From the NCBI GenBank assembly GCA_016873095.1, contig VGYC01000001.1:62001-126000 (forward strand): a stretch of DNA of 64,000 nucleotides, in the 5' to 3' direction. Numbering within the stretch: position 1 is the first letter of the stretch; each line of letters opens with the position of its first letter. The stretch comes from Planctomycetota bacterium. Its GTDB lineage: Bacteria > Planctomycetota > Planctomycetia > Gemmatales > Gemmataceae. The notes beneath the pieces were generated by a model. It did not search any database. It saw only the letters and a list, made by a program, of their open reading frames with translations, and had not been told where the DNA came from. Made by a program: the position numbers and the translations under genes. Of this stretch, positions 26,708-35,716 are shown piece after piece.

Positions 26708-29008
26708 CTACTTCCCCGCCTTCACCACCAACGTCAATTCTACCTCACGGCTCCGGACACGAACATTCGGTTGCTTGGGATCGACGACGGCGGTCCCGGA
26801 CAGCCGGAGCTCGCGGAACTCGCCCGACGTCAAGTTGGGCGGCAGAACCAGGTCGATGGTGAAGGCGGTAGTTCCGGCCTTGACGTTGACGGCCCCCGCC
26901 CGCGTCCCCGGCGGCAGGCCCTTCAACTCGACCGTCACGTCGCTCTTCAGCCCTTCCTTGCGCTCTACCAGGCCCGCGATCTTGACGATCGTTTCCTTCT
27001 TCGGGTCCAAAACCTTCTCCAGTCGCGGCGGCCCGACAAGGCGTACCAGAACTGGCATGCGCACCGCCAGCCGGCGCACGGGAGCATAGGCCACGGCCAG
27101 TACGCGCTTGTCTGGAGCAAGCATCTCAGCCTTCACGCTCAGGTCATACGAGGGCGAAGGTAGCTCCGCTGGAATGAAAAGAGACGGATTACCGTCGGCG
27201 ATCTTGGCAGCCAATTCCTCTGTCTTTTCGAAGCGGATTGTCCTGTTCGGGTCCGGCTGATTATTCACGAGCGGAGGCAGCTGGCTGGTAAGAAGAGTAA
27301 GCCGCACCGATGTCTTGGGATCCAACCGCGCAACCCTCACCGGTAGCGTCAGCTTGCGCCCTGGAACGATGCCGGCGTCGATGGGCAAGCTACGCCAGTC
27401 CACCTGAAAGTCGCTCGCCTTGTCGGCAGTCGTCGCCAGCGCGACCTCGCTGGCCAGCCAGGGTTGCAGGCGTCGCAGCGGATGATCCTTGATGAAGACC
27501 GGCCGCTCCTGGCCATCGCTACACTTGCCTCGCCAATGAATGAGTGTTGCGTCGCTGCTCGGCGTGCCACGCTGAATGGTCATGAGAGTGCCGTCCGCAC
27601 CGTCAACGATGCTGTTGCCTTCGAGTTTGAAACCGCCCGGCAGAGCGGCGGACAGATCGATCTTGCCTGCCGCTATCTTGCGCTTGACCCACACGGGCAC
27701 GACACAGCGTCCTGCCATCGGCAGGTCGATGGTGGATACCGAAGTCGTCAGTTGCCAATCAGGCGCTGGCGACTGCTGCGGATCAACGACCAGGCGATAC
27801 ACGCCACGCGGTCCGCCCCGGCCCTGCGCTTCCACGACTCCGACAACGATGAACGATGTCTTGGCAGGCACGGCGTATTCCAGCGTTGGATCGAGAGTGC
27901 CTGGACCGTCTTCGGCACGGGCAATAAGCTCGCCTTTCTCATTGCGAATGACCAGCGCGCAATCGAGCGGCGACCCGAGCCGCTCGGCGAACACGTCAAG
28001 CTTGACCTTCGTCCCGGGTACGACCGCGAGGCGATAGCGGTCTTCCTCGTTTGCCATCAGCAGCCGGCCACTGACCGCGATCGCGCCCGTCGGCAGTTCC
28101 TGCAACTTGCTTGACGACGACTGCTCGACGAACTCGGGACGGGCGCTGACGCGTACAAATGGACGAGGCCCGCTCCATCGTCCATTCTTGGGCCAGTTCA
28201 GCGGTTGCACGCCAGTCGTGGCAGAGTTCAACTCGACACGCTTCGTCTCCGACATGCCCAGCAACTCCAGCGCTCGCAGCTGTCCCTTCGCGATCACTGG
28301 TGGAAAAACCTGATCGACGTAGGCCCACTGTCCAAGGCGCAATCGGAAGTGCCCCGGTGCCTGCCCGGCATATTCCGCGTCGTGGATGGTCAGCGTGTAA
28401 CTGCCGTCCTGCGGCAGGGTCGCTTCCAGCCTGGCGTCACCGTGCAGCGCCGGCGTGGTCCACGCCCATGCGACCTGCCGGCGCTTGGGATCGTGAAGAT
28501 GGACGATGGGCCGGAGCTTGCTTCCCAGCCGCTGGGCTTCGACCTCGACCAGTACTTTCTGGCCGGCCTTGCCGGTGAAGCGCGTCTCCAGCGTCGTGCT
28601 GCCCGTCAAGTTGCCGTGCATGGCGACCGGCAATGGTTGCTCGATCGCCGCGGCAAAGGGTAACTGCGGCATGTCATCGACGGCGATCACGACCGGCAAA
28701 CTCGCACCGGCCTCGGTGAGCAGTCGCGCCTGGTAGTATCCGGGGACAATTGCGGCATCGAGCGTCACGTCGAATGTCGCCTGGTTGCGGGTCGATTTCG
28801 GTTTCAAGTCCTGCCTGGCCGCGAAGGGAAGAAGCAACCGTGGCGCTGCGCCGAAGTCGTTGCCGTCGAAGGTCACGGTCGTCGTCCCGCCGCTGCGCAG
28901 CCCGCGAACATTGACGTTCGCGATGACGGGAACGGCGGCATGCACAAGCAGCGGACCGGCCAGGAACATTGCCAGCGAAAGAAAGCCGCAGTTCCGTAGA
29001 TGAGGCAT
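26708..29008 (-). CDS. Secreted multi-domain protein with pre-peptidase C-terminal-like domains
   Basis: A 766-residue exported protein. The signal peptide is visible (hydrophobic residues 9-24, likely cleavage after VHAA). The mature protein is a string of beta-rich domains: an N-terminal IPT/TIG-like segment (VRGLRSGGTTTVTFDGNDFG), then repeated PPC-like units such as GKAGQKVLVEVEAQRLGS ... LPQDGSYTLTIHDAEYAG and a second at VPGTKVKLDVFAERLGSPLD. No catalytic motif is seen. In planctomycetes such proteins are often next to DUF1549/DUF1553 and DUF1501 genes, as here, and probably work outside the cell with them. The function is unknown. Confidence 0.82.
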   Translation of the reverse strand: MPHLRNCGFLSLAMFLAGPLLVHAAVPVIANVNVRGLRSGGTTTVTFDGNDFGAAPRLLLPFAARQDLKPKSTRNQATFDVTLDAAIVPGYYQARLLTEAGASLPVVIAVDDMPQLPFAAAIEQPLPVAMHGNLTGSTTLETRFTGKAGQKVLVEVEAQRLGSKLRPIVHLHDPKRRQVAWAWTTPALHGDARLEATLPQDGSYTLTIHDAEYAGQAPGHFRLRLGQWAYVDQVFPPVIAKGQLRALELLGMSETKRVELNSATTGVQPLNWPKNGRWSGPRPFVRVSARPEFVEQSSSSKLQELPTGAIAVSGRLLMANEEDRYRLAVVPGTKVKLDVFAERLGSPLDCALVIRNEKGELIARAEDGPGTLDPTLEYAVPAKTSFIVVGVVEAQGRGGPRGVYRLVVDPQQSPAPDWQLTTSVSTIDLPMAGRCVVPVWVKRKIAAGKIDLSAALPGGFKLEGNSIVDGADGTLMTIQRGTPSSDATLIHWRGKCSDGQERPVFIKDHPLRRLQPWLASEVALATTADKASDFQVDWRSLPIDAGIVPGRKLTLPVRVARLDPKTSVRLTLLTSQLPPLVNNQPDPNRTIRFEKTEELAAKIADGNPSLFIPAELPSPSYDLSVKAEMLAPDKRVLAVAYAPVRRLAVRMPVLVRLVGPPRLEKVLDPKKETIVKIAGLVERKEGLKSDVTVELKGLPPGTRAGAVNVKAGTTAFTIDLVLPPNLTSGEFRELRLSGTAVVDPKQPNVRVRSREVELTLVVKAGK

Positions 29009-29043
29009 GGTGGCTCAGTTCTCAGGCTTGTAGACAAGCGTGA

Positions 29044-29123
29044 GTGAGCATCGCCAGGCGGTCTTGCACGCGTTGACCAGCGCGAAACCGCCGAGCGAGG
29101 TTCAGGCACGCGTGTCTGCTCAC
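29044..29123. other. Structured spacer downstream of the DUF1501 gene
   Basis: GTGAGCA at 29044-29050 pairs with TGCTCAC at 29117-29123, and GGCGGT/ACCGCC pairs lie inside, giving a nested stem-loop that touches the DUF1501 stop codon. It may stabilise or terminate the upstream message; there is no T-run. Confidence 0.35.
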
Positions 29124-30499
29124 GCAAACAGCTGGCGGATCGGCTCGGCTTCGACGAGGCGGATGGGCCGGTCGCCGGGGCCGGGCATCATGGTGTTGTC
29201 GAGATCGATGCCCATGCCGTGATAGATTGAGGCGAGGACTTGCGGCGGCTCAATCGGGAAGTTGTGCGGCCGCGAGCCGATGCGATCCGTGGAGCCGATC
29301 GCCTGTCCGCCGCGGATGTTGGCGCCGCACAGGAAGTTGGTCCAGGCGTCGGGGTAATGGTCGCGGCCGCCGCGAGCATTGAGACGCGGCGTGCGGCCGA
29401 ACTCGCTCAGAACGGCCACCACCGTGTCTTGCAGCAGGCCCTTTTGTTCCAGATCTTCTATGAGCGCCGTGAACCCCCAGTCGAACTGCGGGCACAGATG
29501 CCGCTCGTAATCCAGGTAGGTATTGTTGAGCCCGCCGCCGTCGGCGTGCATGTCCCAGCACGAAAGGTTGAAGACTGTGTCGAAGTGGTTGACCGTCACA
29601 TAGCGGACGCCACCTTCAATGAGCCTGCGGGCGAGCAAGCAACTCTGGCCAAAGGTGTTGCGGCCGTAGCGATCGCGCAGCCGATCCGGTTCGCGTGACA
29701 GGTCGAAGGCCGCTCTTGCGCGCGCGGATGTCAGCAAGCGGAAGGCGCGATGGTAGGCGCTATCGTGCATCTGCGTGGTGCGCGAGTCCGTGCGGCGTTG
29801 TAGATCGTCGATCTGCGCCAGCAGGCGATGACGGGCGTCGAGCCGGGTTCCGGACTGCCCGCTCGGAACTTCCAGATCAGCGACGCGGAAATTGGCCTGC
29901 GCGGGGTCGGCATTGAGAAAGAATGGCTCATGGGCGCTGCCGAGGTATCCGGAGGTCTGCCCGTGGAGCGGGCCGGCGCCGGTGTTGCCAATGGGCCCGG
30001 GCAGGATCACATTGGGCGGCAACTCGCTCCTTGGACCGAAGACGCGCGAAATCACGCTGCCGGAGTGCGGCTTGACGCTGTCGGCGTTGAAGTCGTGAGC
30101 CGTCATCATCCAGCGCTGGCCGTTCTCGTGGGTTGCGCCGGTACGATAGTGCAGACTGCGAATGAGGGCGACCTTGTGCATCATCCGAGCCATGAGCGGA
30201 AAGTGCTCACAAATCTGGATGCCGGGGACGCTGGTGCGAATCGGCCGAAACTTGCCGCGCACCTCGGCGGGGGCGTCGGGCTTCATGTCCCAGGTGTCGA
30301 GATGCCCGGGCGAGCCGACCAGAAAGATGGTGATGCAGTTGCGAATCCGCGCCCGGGCGGGTTCGACGGCACCGGCTCGCTCCAGGTTCAGCAGGTTCGG
30401 CAGCGACAGGCCGGTTAATCCCGTGGCGCCAACTTGCAGGAACCCGCGGCGCGTCACGCCGTGGCACACCGGCACGTTTACCTTGCCCACGTTCAGCAT
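29120..30499 (-). CDS. DUF1501 protein (sulfatase-like fold, Tat-type signal)
   Basis: A 459-residue protein with a twin-arginine-like leader (GVTRRGFLQVGATGLTGLSL near residues 13-32), then the DUF1501 region. Family blocks include FLVGSPGHLDTWDMKPDAP, HEN-type GATHENGQRWMMTAHDF, GVRYVTVNHF, DTVVAVLSEFGRTPRLN and GRDHYPDAW. The fold is related to alkaline phosphatase/sulfatases, but the catalytic Cys/Ser is not conserved in the usual place and no activity is known. ATG 30499 is preceded by AGGAGA. It sits 28 bases after the small gene 30528-30833 and upstream of the PPC and DUF1549/DUF1553 genes, so the four probably form one operon. Confidence 0.9.
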   Translation of the reverse strand: MLNVGKVNVPVCHGVTRRGFLQVGATGLTGLSLPNLLNLERAGAVEPARARIRNCITIFLVGSPGHLDTWDMKPDAPAEVRGKFRPIRTSVPGIQICEHFPLMARMMHKVALIRSLHYRTGATHENGQRWMMTAHDFNADSVKPHSGSVISRVFGPRSELPPNVILPGPIGNTGAGPLHGQTSGYLGSAHEPFFLNADPAQANFRVADLEVPSGQSGTRLDARHRLLAQIDDLQRRTDSRTTQMHDSAYHRAFRLLTSARARAAFDLSREPDRLRDRYGRNTFGQSCLLARRLIEGGVRYVTVNHFDTVFNLSCWDMHADGGGLNNTYLDYERHLCPQFDWGFTALIEDLEQKGLLQDTVVAVLSEFGRTPRLNARGGRDHYPDAWTNFLCGANIRGGQAIGSTDRIGSRPHNFPIEPPQVLASIYHGMGIDLDNTMMPGPGDRPIRLVEAEPIRQLFA

Positions 30500-30527
30500 T
30501 GCGGTATCTCCTTCAGGCGGCGCGACG

Positions 30528-30833
30528 TCAGATCGTGTAGCTGACCTTGTTCGAGATGTCGATGAACCGACTGGCAATGAACTCGCCGTCCGGGCGCTTG
30601 CGGTAGTCGATGTACTTCCACATCTGCAGGACAATCTCGTATCGGCCGGGAACGGTGTCGGGATGCTGGTAACTGCTATCGAGGCGGGCATTGGGGGTGG
30701 CGATGACCTGCCCATTGCGGCGGACCTCCCATTGCAGGCGCAGGCCCCAGTCGTGCGTCACGTCGCCGCGCGTCACGCGCCGGCCATCAAGGCGGATCTC
30801 CGCGCGGGGGTTGCCTTCGTAGCGTTGTTCCAT
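30528..30833 (-). CDS. Small hypothetical protein heading the DUF1501 operon
   Basis: A 101-residue protein with no signal peptide. It is beta-rich and polar, with EIRLDGRRVTRGDVTHDWGLRLQW shortened here to WGLRLQWEVRRNGQ, and ends RFIDISNKVSYTI, which looks like a single small beta-sandwich. I do not recognise the family. GGAGAG precedes ATG 30833; a longer frame back to 30926 would overlap the histidine kinase gene. The 28-base gap to the DUF1501 gene suggests cotranscription. Confidence 0.65.
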   Translation of the reverse strand: MEQRYEGNPRAEIRLDGRRVTRGDVTHDWGLRLQWEVRRNGQVIATPNARLDSSYQHPDTVPGRYEIVLQMWKYIDYRKRPDGEFIASRFIDISNKVSYTI

Positions 30834-30897
30834 GCGAATCTCTCCGAAACGGCGGGACTGCTTGCGGTGGGTCGTCGCGGCATCATTCCACAGAGTA

Positions 30898-32721
30898 TTA
30901 TGGTGATGGGCACTTCGGCGTGTCAATCATACAAATCGGAATTTGCGTTTCGACAGGCGCGGCCGGCAGCATCACGGTGAAGCTGCTGCCCTGACCCAGC
31001 TGGCTGGTTGCCTGCACGCTTCCCTTCATGGCCTGCACGAGGTGCTTGACGATGGACAACCCCAGACCGGTGCCGCCCAGTTCGCGGGAGCGGGCCTTGT
31101 CCACGCGATAGAAACGTTCGAAGATGCGCGACATGTCCTGTTCCGGGATGCCAATGCCTGTGTCCTCGACGCGCACGAATGTCCTGGCATCGGCCTGATC
31201 CCAACCCACACGGACGCTGCCGCCCTCCGGCGTGTACTTGAGCGCGTTATCGACCAGATTGTCGAGGATCTGAGAGACCGCCTCCTCGTCGGCCCAGGCG
31301 GCAATCGGCTCACGCCGCTCAGGCGGCACCAGGACGAGTTGCTGGTTCTTCCCCTCGGCAAGGGTGCGATGACGCTCCAGGCATGAACGCACCGCCTTCT
31401 CGAGCGACACGGCCTGCAGATCGAAGATCTCTGTCTCGGCCTCGATGCGTGCCAGCGTCAACAGATCCAGGATCAGGCGATGCAGGCGATGGGCCTGGTC
31501 GTTGATGCGCTGCAGAAATGTCTCGCGTGCAGCGGGGTCATCGGCGCCGGCGTCGATCAGCGTTTCGGCACACGCCTGGATGACAGCCAACGGCGTCTTT
31601 AGTTCGTGCGATACGTTGGCGACGAACTCCTGCCGGATCGTCTCCAGCCGCCGCAAATCCGTGATGTCGTGAAAAACGAGGACGGCGCCGCGAGGCGGGG
31701 CGCCTGGCAGGCCGGCCACGTGCAACGACAGAATCCTGCCCTCCAGCTCGTTCCAGGCAAATTCCCGGCCCTTGACCGGCTCGCCGTTGATGCTGCCGCT
31801 CTCCAGGGCGGAACGGACCGCTTCCTGGATGGGCCGATGGCGGACGACCTCCCACAGCCGGCGGCCGACCACGTTGCTCGCACCGAAGTCAAGCAAATGC
31901 CTGGCCCGATCGTTGGCGAAGAGGATCTGCTGCTCGGCATCGATGGCCAGCACGCCCTCGACCATGCTGCTGAGGACGGTGCGCAGCTGCTGGCGATCCT
32001 GTTCGAGCTGGGAGAACTGCTCTGCCAGCCGCATGCTCATCTCGTTGAAGGTGGAGGCAAGCTGGCCGACCTCGCCTTGCTGGCTGGTGTAGACCTTGTG
32101 TCCGAAGCCGCCGGAAGCGATGTGGCGGGCGCCGGCGGTGAGTTCTTGCAGCGGCCGCGTTGTGCGCCGCGCCAGCCAGAATGCCAGTCCCAGCGACAGG
32201 GCCGCGGTCAGCCCCGCCGTGGTCCAGATCATGCCACGGAGGAAAGTCACCTGTTCGCGGATGTCTCCAACCGGCAAAGCCACCCGAACAAAGGCAACTG
32301 AAGAGTCGGCATTGCTGACAGCCAGGTACATCATGGTCTGGCCAACCGAAGAGCTGTAGCGCGTCGCCGTCCCCGTGCCTTGCTCGCACGCGGCAATAAT
32401 CTCCGGCCGGTCACCGTGGTTCTCCAGGCTCTCGGCGTCGCGAACTGAGTCGGCAAGAACGCGTCCGTCCGAGGCGATCAAGGTGATACGCGTGTCGCTG
32501 GGGCCTGCCAGCCTTTGCCAGAGTCGCTTCTCGTCGCCGGTGTCAGCCGCCGCAAGCAGGCCATTGACATACTTGGCCCTGGACAGCAGCCGTGCCTCCA
32601 CATGGCGAAGCTCGGCCTTTTCGGCGCGGCTGGTCACGATCAGGCCGACCATGCCAATCGCAAGCAGGTTCAGCGCGCCAAAGGCGGCAAAGATCTCCCA
32701 GAACATCCGTGAGCGCAACAT
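30898..32721 (-). CDS. Membrane sensor histidine kinase (PhoR-like)
   Basis: A 607-residue sensor kinase. The order is: helix 1 (about residues 8-30), an extracytoplasmic domain of about 135 residues, helix 2 (about 165-185), a HAMP linker (ARRTTRPLQELTAGARHIA), a PAS domain (about 245-345), the HisKA dimerisation helix with the phospho-accepting His in FVANVSHELKTPLAVIQ, and a HATPase domain with NLVDNALKYTPEGG, DTGIGIPEQD, FERFYRVDKARS and GGTGLGLSIVKHLV. This architecture is that of PhoR-type kinases. No cognate response regulator is adjacent, so a link to the pst genes 7 kb away is only a guess. Start chosen at ATG 32721, just before helix 1. Confidence 0.9.
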   Translation of the reverse strand: MLRSRMFWEIFAAFGALNLLAIGMVGLIVTSRAEKAELRHVEARLLSRAKYVNGLLAAADTGDEKRLWQRLAGPSDTRITLIASDGRVLADSVRDAESLENHGDRPEIIAACEQGTGTATRYSSSVGQTMMYLAVSNADSSVAFVRVALPVGDIREQVTFLRGMIWTTAGLTAALSLGLAFWLARRTTRPLQELTAGARHIASGGFGHKVYTSQQGEVGQLASTFNEMSMRLAEQFSQLEQDRQQLRTVLSSMVEGVLAIDAEQQILFANDRARHLLDFGASNVVGRRLWEVVRHRPIQEAVRSALESGSINGEPVKGREFAWNELEGRILSLHVAGLPGAPPRGAVLVFHDITDLRRLETIRQEFVANVSHELKTPLAVIQACAETLIDAGADDPAARETFLQRINDQAHRLHRLILDLLTLARIEAETEIFDLQAVSLEKAVRSCLERHRTLAEGKNQQLVLVPPERREPIAAWADEEAVSQILDNLVDNALKYTPEGGSVRVGWDQADARTFVRVEDTGIGIPEQDMSRIFERFYRVDKARSRELGGTGLGLSIVKHLVQAMKGSVQATSQLGQGSSFTVMLPAAPVETQIPICMIDTPKCPSP

Positions 32722-32933
32722 GCTTTCAGCATAAACAGCCGCGCGGAAACCGCAAGACCGCGAGGTCGATGATACCTCGGCACGCGGCGCCTGCCGCATT
32801 TCCGCTAGAGTCGCGGAGCGAGCCACATCATATTCTGTCTCGGCGCGGGTACTTTCTCTATTAGACGCCAGGTCTGCCTGCTAGACTGACGTAGGCTGCG
32901 TGCTTGCATTTCGACGCACTTCCTGGAGAGAAG

Positions 32934-34715
32934 ATGAAGCATCTTGCCATTCCCGTATTGACGGCTTTGCTGGCTGCGACCGCGATGAGTCAGGCCCCGG
33001 TGAAGATGTACACCCGGCCGACGCCGCCCAGCCGCGAGGTGCTGGAGCGGCTTGGTCTGGTCAAGGCCTGGCATGTACGTGTGCCGACCGATGGCCAGCG
33101 CGACGGTATTTTCAGCATCCAGGTCCTGCCTCATCGCGACAAATTCCAGGTCGCCGTGCAGACGCACTCCGGGACAGTCACGCTGCTCGATGCCGAGACA
33201 GGCGACACGGTCTGGCAAGTCAACCCGGGTTCGGCATTCTGGACGCCGCAGCCGGTGGCATACAATTCCAGCTCGATCCTGGCAACGCGAAGAGAGCGGC
33301 TGTACATATTAGATCGCGCCAATGGCAAGCAGCGCGCCTACACGATTGAGAAAACGACGAAACTCCCCGTGTACGGCTACCAGCTGATTTTCCCACCCAA
33401 CGTGCTGTTCGTGCCCACGGCCGCCCCGGTCGCGAGCGAGGACGATCTCTTTGTCTGCTTCGACAATCGCGTCATTGCCTATGACTTGCCCAACTATGCG
33501 CTGATCGAGCGCCTTGCCAAGGGCGGCAAGTCGGGCGGCGGCAAGGATTATGGTAACGACGGCGATGGCGTCGAGATTGACGGGAAGACGTACGAAAAGA
33601 AAGGGCGCGGCAAGGAGGAAGCCAGGACGGACGACACGCCATTGGCGGCCAAGGACGAAGAATCGCTGATGCCCGAGCAGACCTGGAGCCATCTGTTTGC
33701 CAGGGAGCGCATTCACTTGCCGCCTTTGCTGGCGTCGAACCAACTCGGCGTGATGGCCAATGATGGCACATTCTATTCGCTGCAACGCTACAAGCCGCTC
33801 AAGGCCAACCAGCCTCAGGATCGCTACGACTACCAATTCAACAAGGATGTGACGGCACCGATGGGACAGCATGGTGAGGTGGCGTACATCGGTTCTGAGG
33901 ATTCCGGTGTGTATGCGCTCAACATGGTCAGCGGCAAGCTGTTGTGGCGCTTGCTGGCGGAAGCGCCGATTCGCCTTCAGCCGGCAGTGACGGAAACGGA
34001 TGTCTACGCGACGTCGTTTCGCCGCGGCATGTTCCGCGTCGATCGCGAGACCGGCCGCGAGCACTGGCACAATCGCAACGCCGAACAGTACTTGACCAGC
34101 AATAGCAAGTTCGTCTACGCCACTGACCGTGTCGGCCAATTGCTGATCATCGACAAGACCCGCGGCATCGCTCAGGCCCGCTATGACATCAGCGACTTTG
34201 TCGTCCCCGTAAGTAATGAGTGGACTGACAGAATCTATCTGGCCAGCCATGACGGGCAGATCCTATGCCTCCGCAGCCGCGACGAACCGCTGCCGCTAAT
34301 CAACAAGAAAGCGCCCACCGCCAGGCAGCCAAAAGACAAGAAAGACCCAGACGAAGGCAAGGCGAAAGACAAAGACAAGGACAAGGAAAAAGAGAAAGAC
34401 AAGGAGAAAGACAAAGAGAAGGACAAGGAAAAGGATGCCCGCTTACCGGTTCCGGCCGGGTCAATCGTCGGCCAAGCTTCTCAGTGGCAAGTCGATGGGC
34501 ACACCTTGTTCGGCGCTCAGGGCGACGGCTTCGGTGAACTCCATGTAGGCGACGCCGGCGGCAAAGGTGGTAAACTCGATGGGCGAGCCGGTGCGGATCG
34601 CCTCGACGAATTCGGCCTCGACCCGCCAGCCACGTTCCTTCTCGGCCGGGATAGGAATGGGCTCAAGCTCGCCCGCGCCACTCTGCCGGTTGACCCCAAA
34701 AATTCGGTCGTTTGA
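32934..34715 (+). CDS. Secreted PQQ-like beta-propeller protein with Lys-Asp/Glu tail
   Basis: A protein of about 593 residues with a signal peptide (MKHLAIPVLTALLAATAMSQ) and PQQ-binding-like propeller blades such as GTVTLLDAETGDTVWQVNPG, RLYILDRANGKQRAY, SGVYALNMVSGKLLWRLL and GMFRVDRETGREHW. No cytochrome or dehydrogenase residues are seen, so it is probably a structural or binding propeller. After the last blade comes a 40-residue run of alternating Lys, Asp and Glu (34330-34437). The final ~90 codons, from 34440 on, are read antisense to the Gfo/Idh/MocA gene; their composition is unlike the rest and may not be native protein. GGAGAG at 32925-32930 fixes the start. Confidence 0.82.
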   Translation: MKHLAIPVLTALLAATAMSQAPVKMYTRPTPPSREVLERLGLVKAWHVRVPTDGQRDGIFSIQVLPHRDKFQVAVQTHSGTVTLLDAETGDTVWQVNPGSAFWTPQPVAYNSSSILATRRERLYILDRANGKQRAYTIEKTTKLPVYGYQLIFPPNVLFVPTAAPVASEDDLFVCFDNRVIAYDLPNYALIERLAKGGKSGGGKDYGNDGDGVEIDGKTYEKKGRGKEEARTDDTPLAAKDEESLMPEQTWSHLFARERIHLPPLLASNQLGVMANDGTFYSLQRYKPLKANQPQDRYDYQFNKDVTAPMGQHGEVAYIGSEDSGVYALNMVSGKLLWRLLAEAPIRLQPAVTETDVYATSFRRGMFRVDRETGREHWHNRNAEQYLTSNSKFVYATDRVGQLLIIDKTRGIAQARYDISDFVVPVSNEWTDRIYLASHDGQILCLRSRDEPLPLINKKAPTARQPKDKKDPDEGKAKDKDKDKEKEKDKEKDKEKDKEKDARLPVPAGSIVGQASQWQVDGHTLFGAQGDGFGELHVGDAGGKGGKLDGRAGADRLDEFGLDPPATFLLGRDRNGLKLARATLPVDPKNSVV

Positions 34716-35528
34716 CAGATCATAGAACAACGAGCCTGCGCTGCCATCGAGGCGGATGCCGGTTCCTTGCCCGAAAGGGACGACGCCGCTGAAGTGATAG
34801 GTGGCGCGAGCGCCGTTCTCGAGCACGGCCAGCACCTGAACCGAGTCGGGCGTGCCGACAGCGCGGCGCACGCCGCTCTGCGGATCGATGCGCGTGGCCA
34901 GGTGCGCATGGGCCTGAGCCAGTACACGGACCGGCGGCGGGGCCCAGCGCAACAACGTCTCGTGCACGATGCCCAGGGTCAACATGTTGAATCCGGACAG
35001 TGCCGCATCCTGACGCCAGGAAAGTGGCGCGGCGGCATCCGCCAGCGCGGCGCTGCGGCTATAGGCGTGCACTTCGCGAAGTTCACCCAGATAGCCCTGT
35101 GCGATCAACTCGCACATCACCTCGTGCCCCTTGAAGCCAAATGGGCTGGGGACAATCTGCGTCACCAGCTGCGAGTGACGCTCGGCCGCCTCGTGCATGC
35201 GATGCGCCTCGGAGGCGTTCATGCTCATGCGCGCCTCGGTGAGCACATGCTTGCCGGCCTCGAGCGCAGCCAGGGTGATCGGGCAGTGCAAGTAGGGCCA
35301 GGTGCCGATGACCACTGCGTCGATATCCGGCAGGGCCACAACTGCCTCCCAGTGCGTGCAGATGACCGGGACATTGTGCTCGCGGGCTATCGCCACGCTG
35401 GATTCGTGTCGGCGATTGCACACCGCCACGATCTCGACGTTGGCACAGGCACGAAGTCCGGGGATATGCCGCAAGCGCGTGTTGGCGCCGGCGCCGATCA
35501 GCCCCACGCGCAGAGTTGCATGAGTCAT
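34461..35528 (-). CDS. Gfo/Idh/MocA-family oxidoreductase
   Basis: A 355-residue NAD(P)-dependent oxidoreductase of the glucose-fructose oxidoreductase family. The Rossmann fingerprint GLIGAGANTRLRHIPG is at residues 9-24, and the C-terminal alpha/beta domain follows. The motif normally reading EKP reads TEARMSMNASEA here, so the usual active-site Lys is changed to Ala; this could alter chemistry or mean a binding role. The sugar or inositol substrate is unknown. GGAGA precedes ATG 35528. The 3' end overlaps the plus-strand PQQ gene for 255 bases, and the start is divergent from panB. Confidence 0.87.
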   Translation of the reverse strand: MTHATLRVGLIGAGANTRLRHIPGLRACANVEIVAVCNRRHESSVAIAREHNVPVICTHWEAVVALPDIDAVVIGTWPYLHCPITLAALEAGKHVLTEARMSMNASEAHRMHEAAERHSQLVTQIVPSPFGFKGHEVMCELIAQGYLGELREVHAYSRSAALADAAAPLSWRQDAALSGFNMLTLGIVHETLLRWAPPPVRVLAQAHAHLATRIDPQSGVRRAVGTPDSVQVLAVLENGARATYHFSGVVPFGQGTGIRLDGSAGSLFYDLSNDRIFGVNRQSGAGELEPIPIPAEKERGWRVEAEFVEAIRTGSPIEFTTFAAGVAYMEFTEAVALSAEQGVPIDLPLRSLADD

Positions 35529-35674
35529 GGCATCTCCAGGGTTAATGGGGGGCCGCCCAGGCGACCTGCGATTGCAGAATCCGGCCGCCTCTCGGCTTCT
35601 CGCTAAATTACAAGGAATCTTCAGGTACGCCAATTCCCACATTGATTGGCGCTGCGTGCCTTGTGCCCGATCGC

Positions 35675-35680
35675 TATAAT
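35675..35680 (+). promoter_or_regulatory. Candidate -10 element for panB
   Basis: TATAAT within CGCTATAATC, 36 bases before the panB ATG. No TTGACA-like -35 at proper distance, so the support is moderate. Confidence 0.4.
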
Positions 35681-35716
35681 CTTCTCAGGCAATTTCCTTC
35701 TCTCTGGGAGCTGCGC

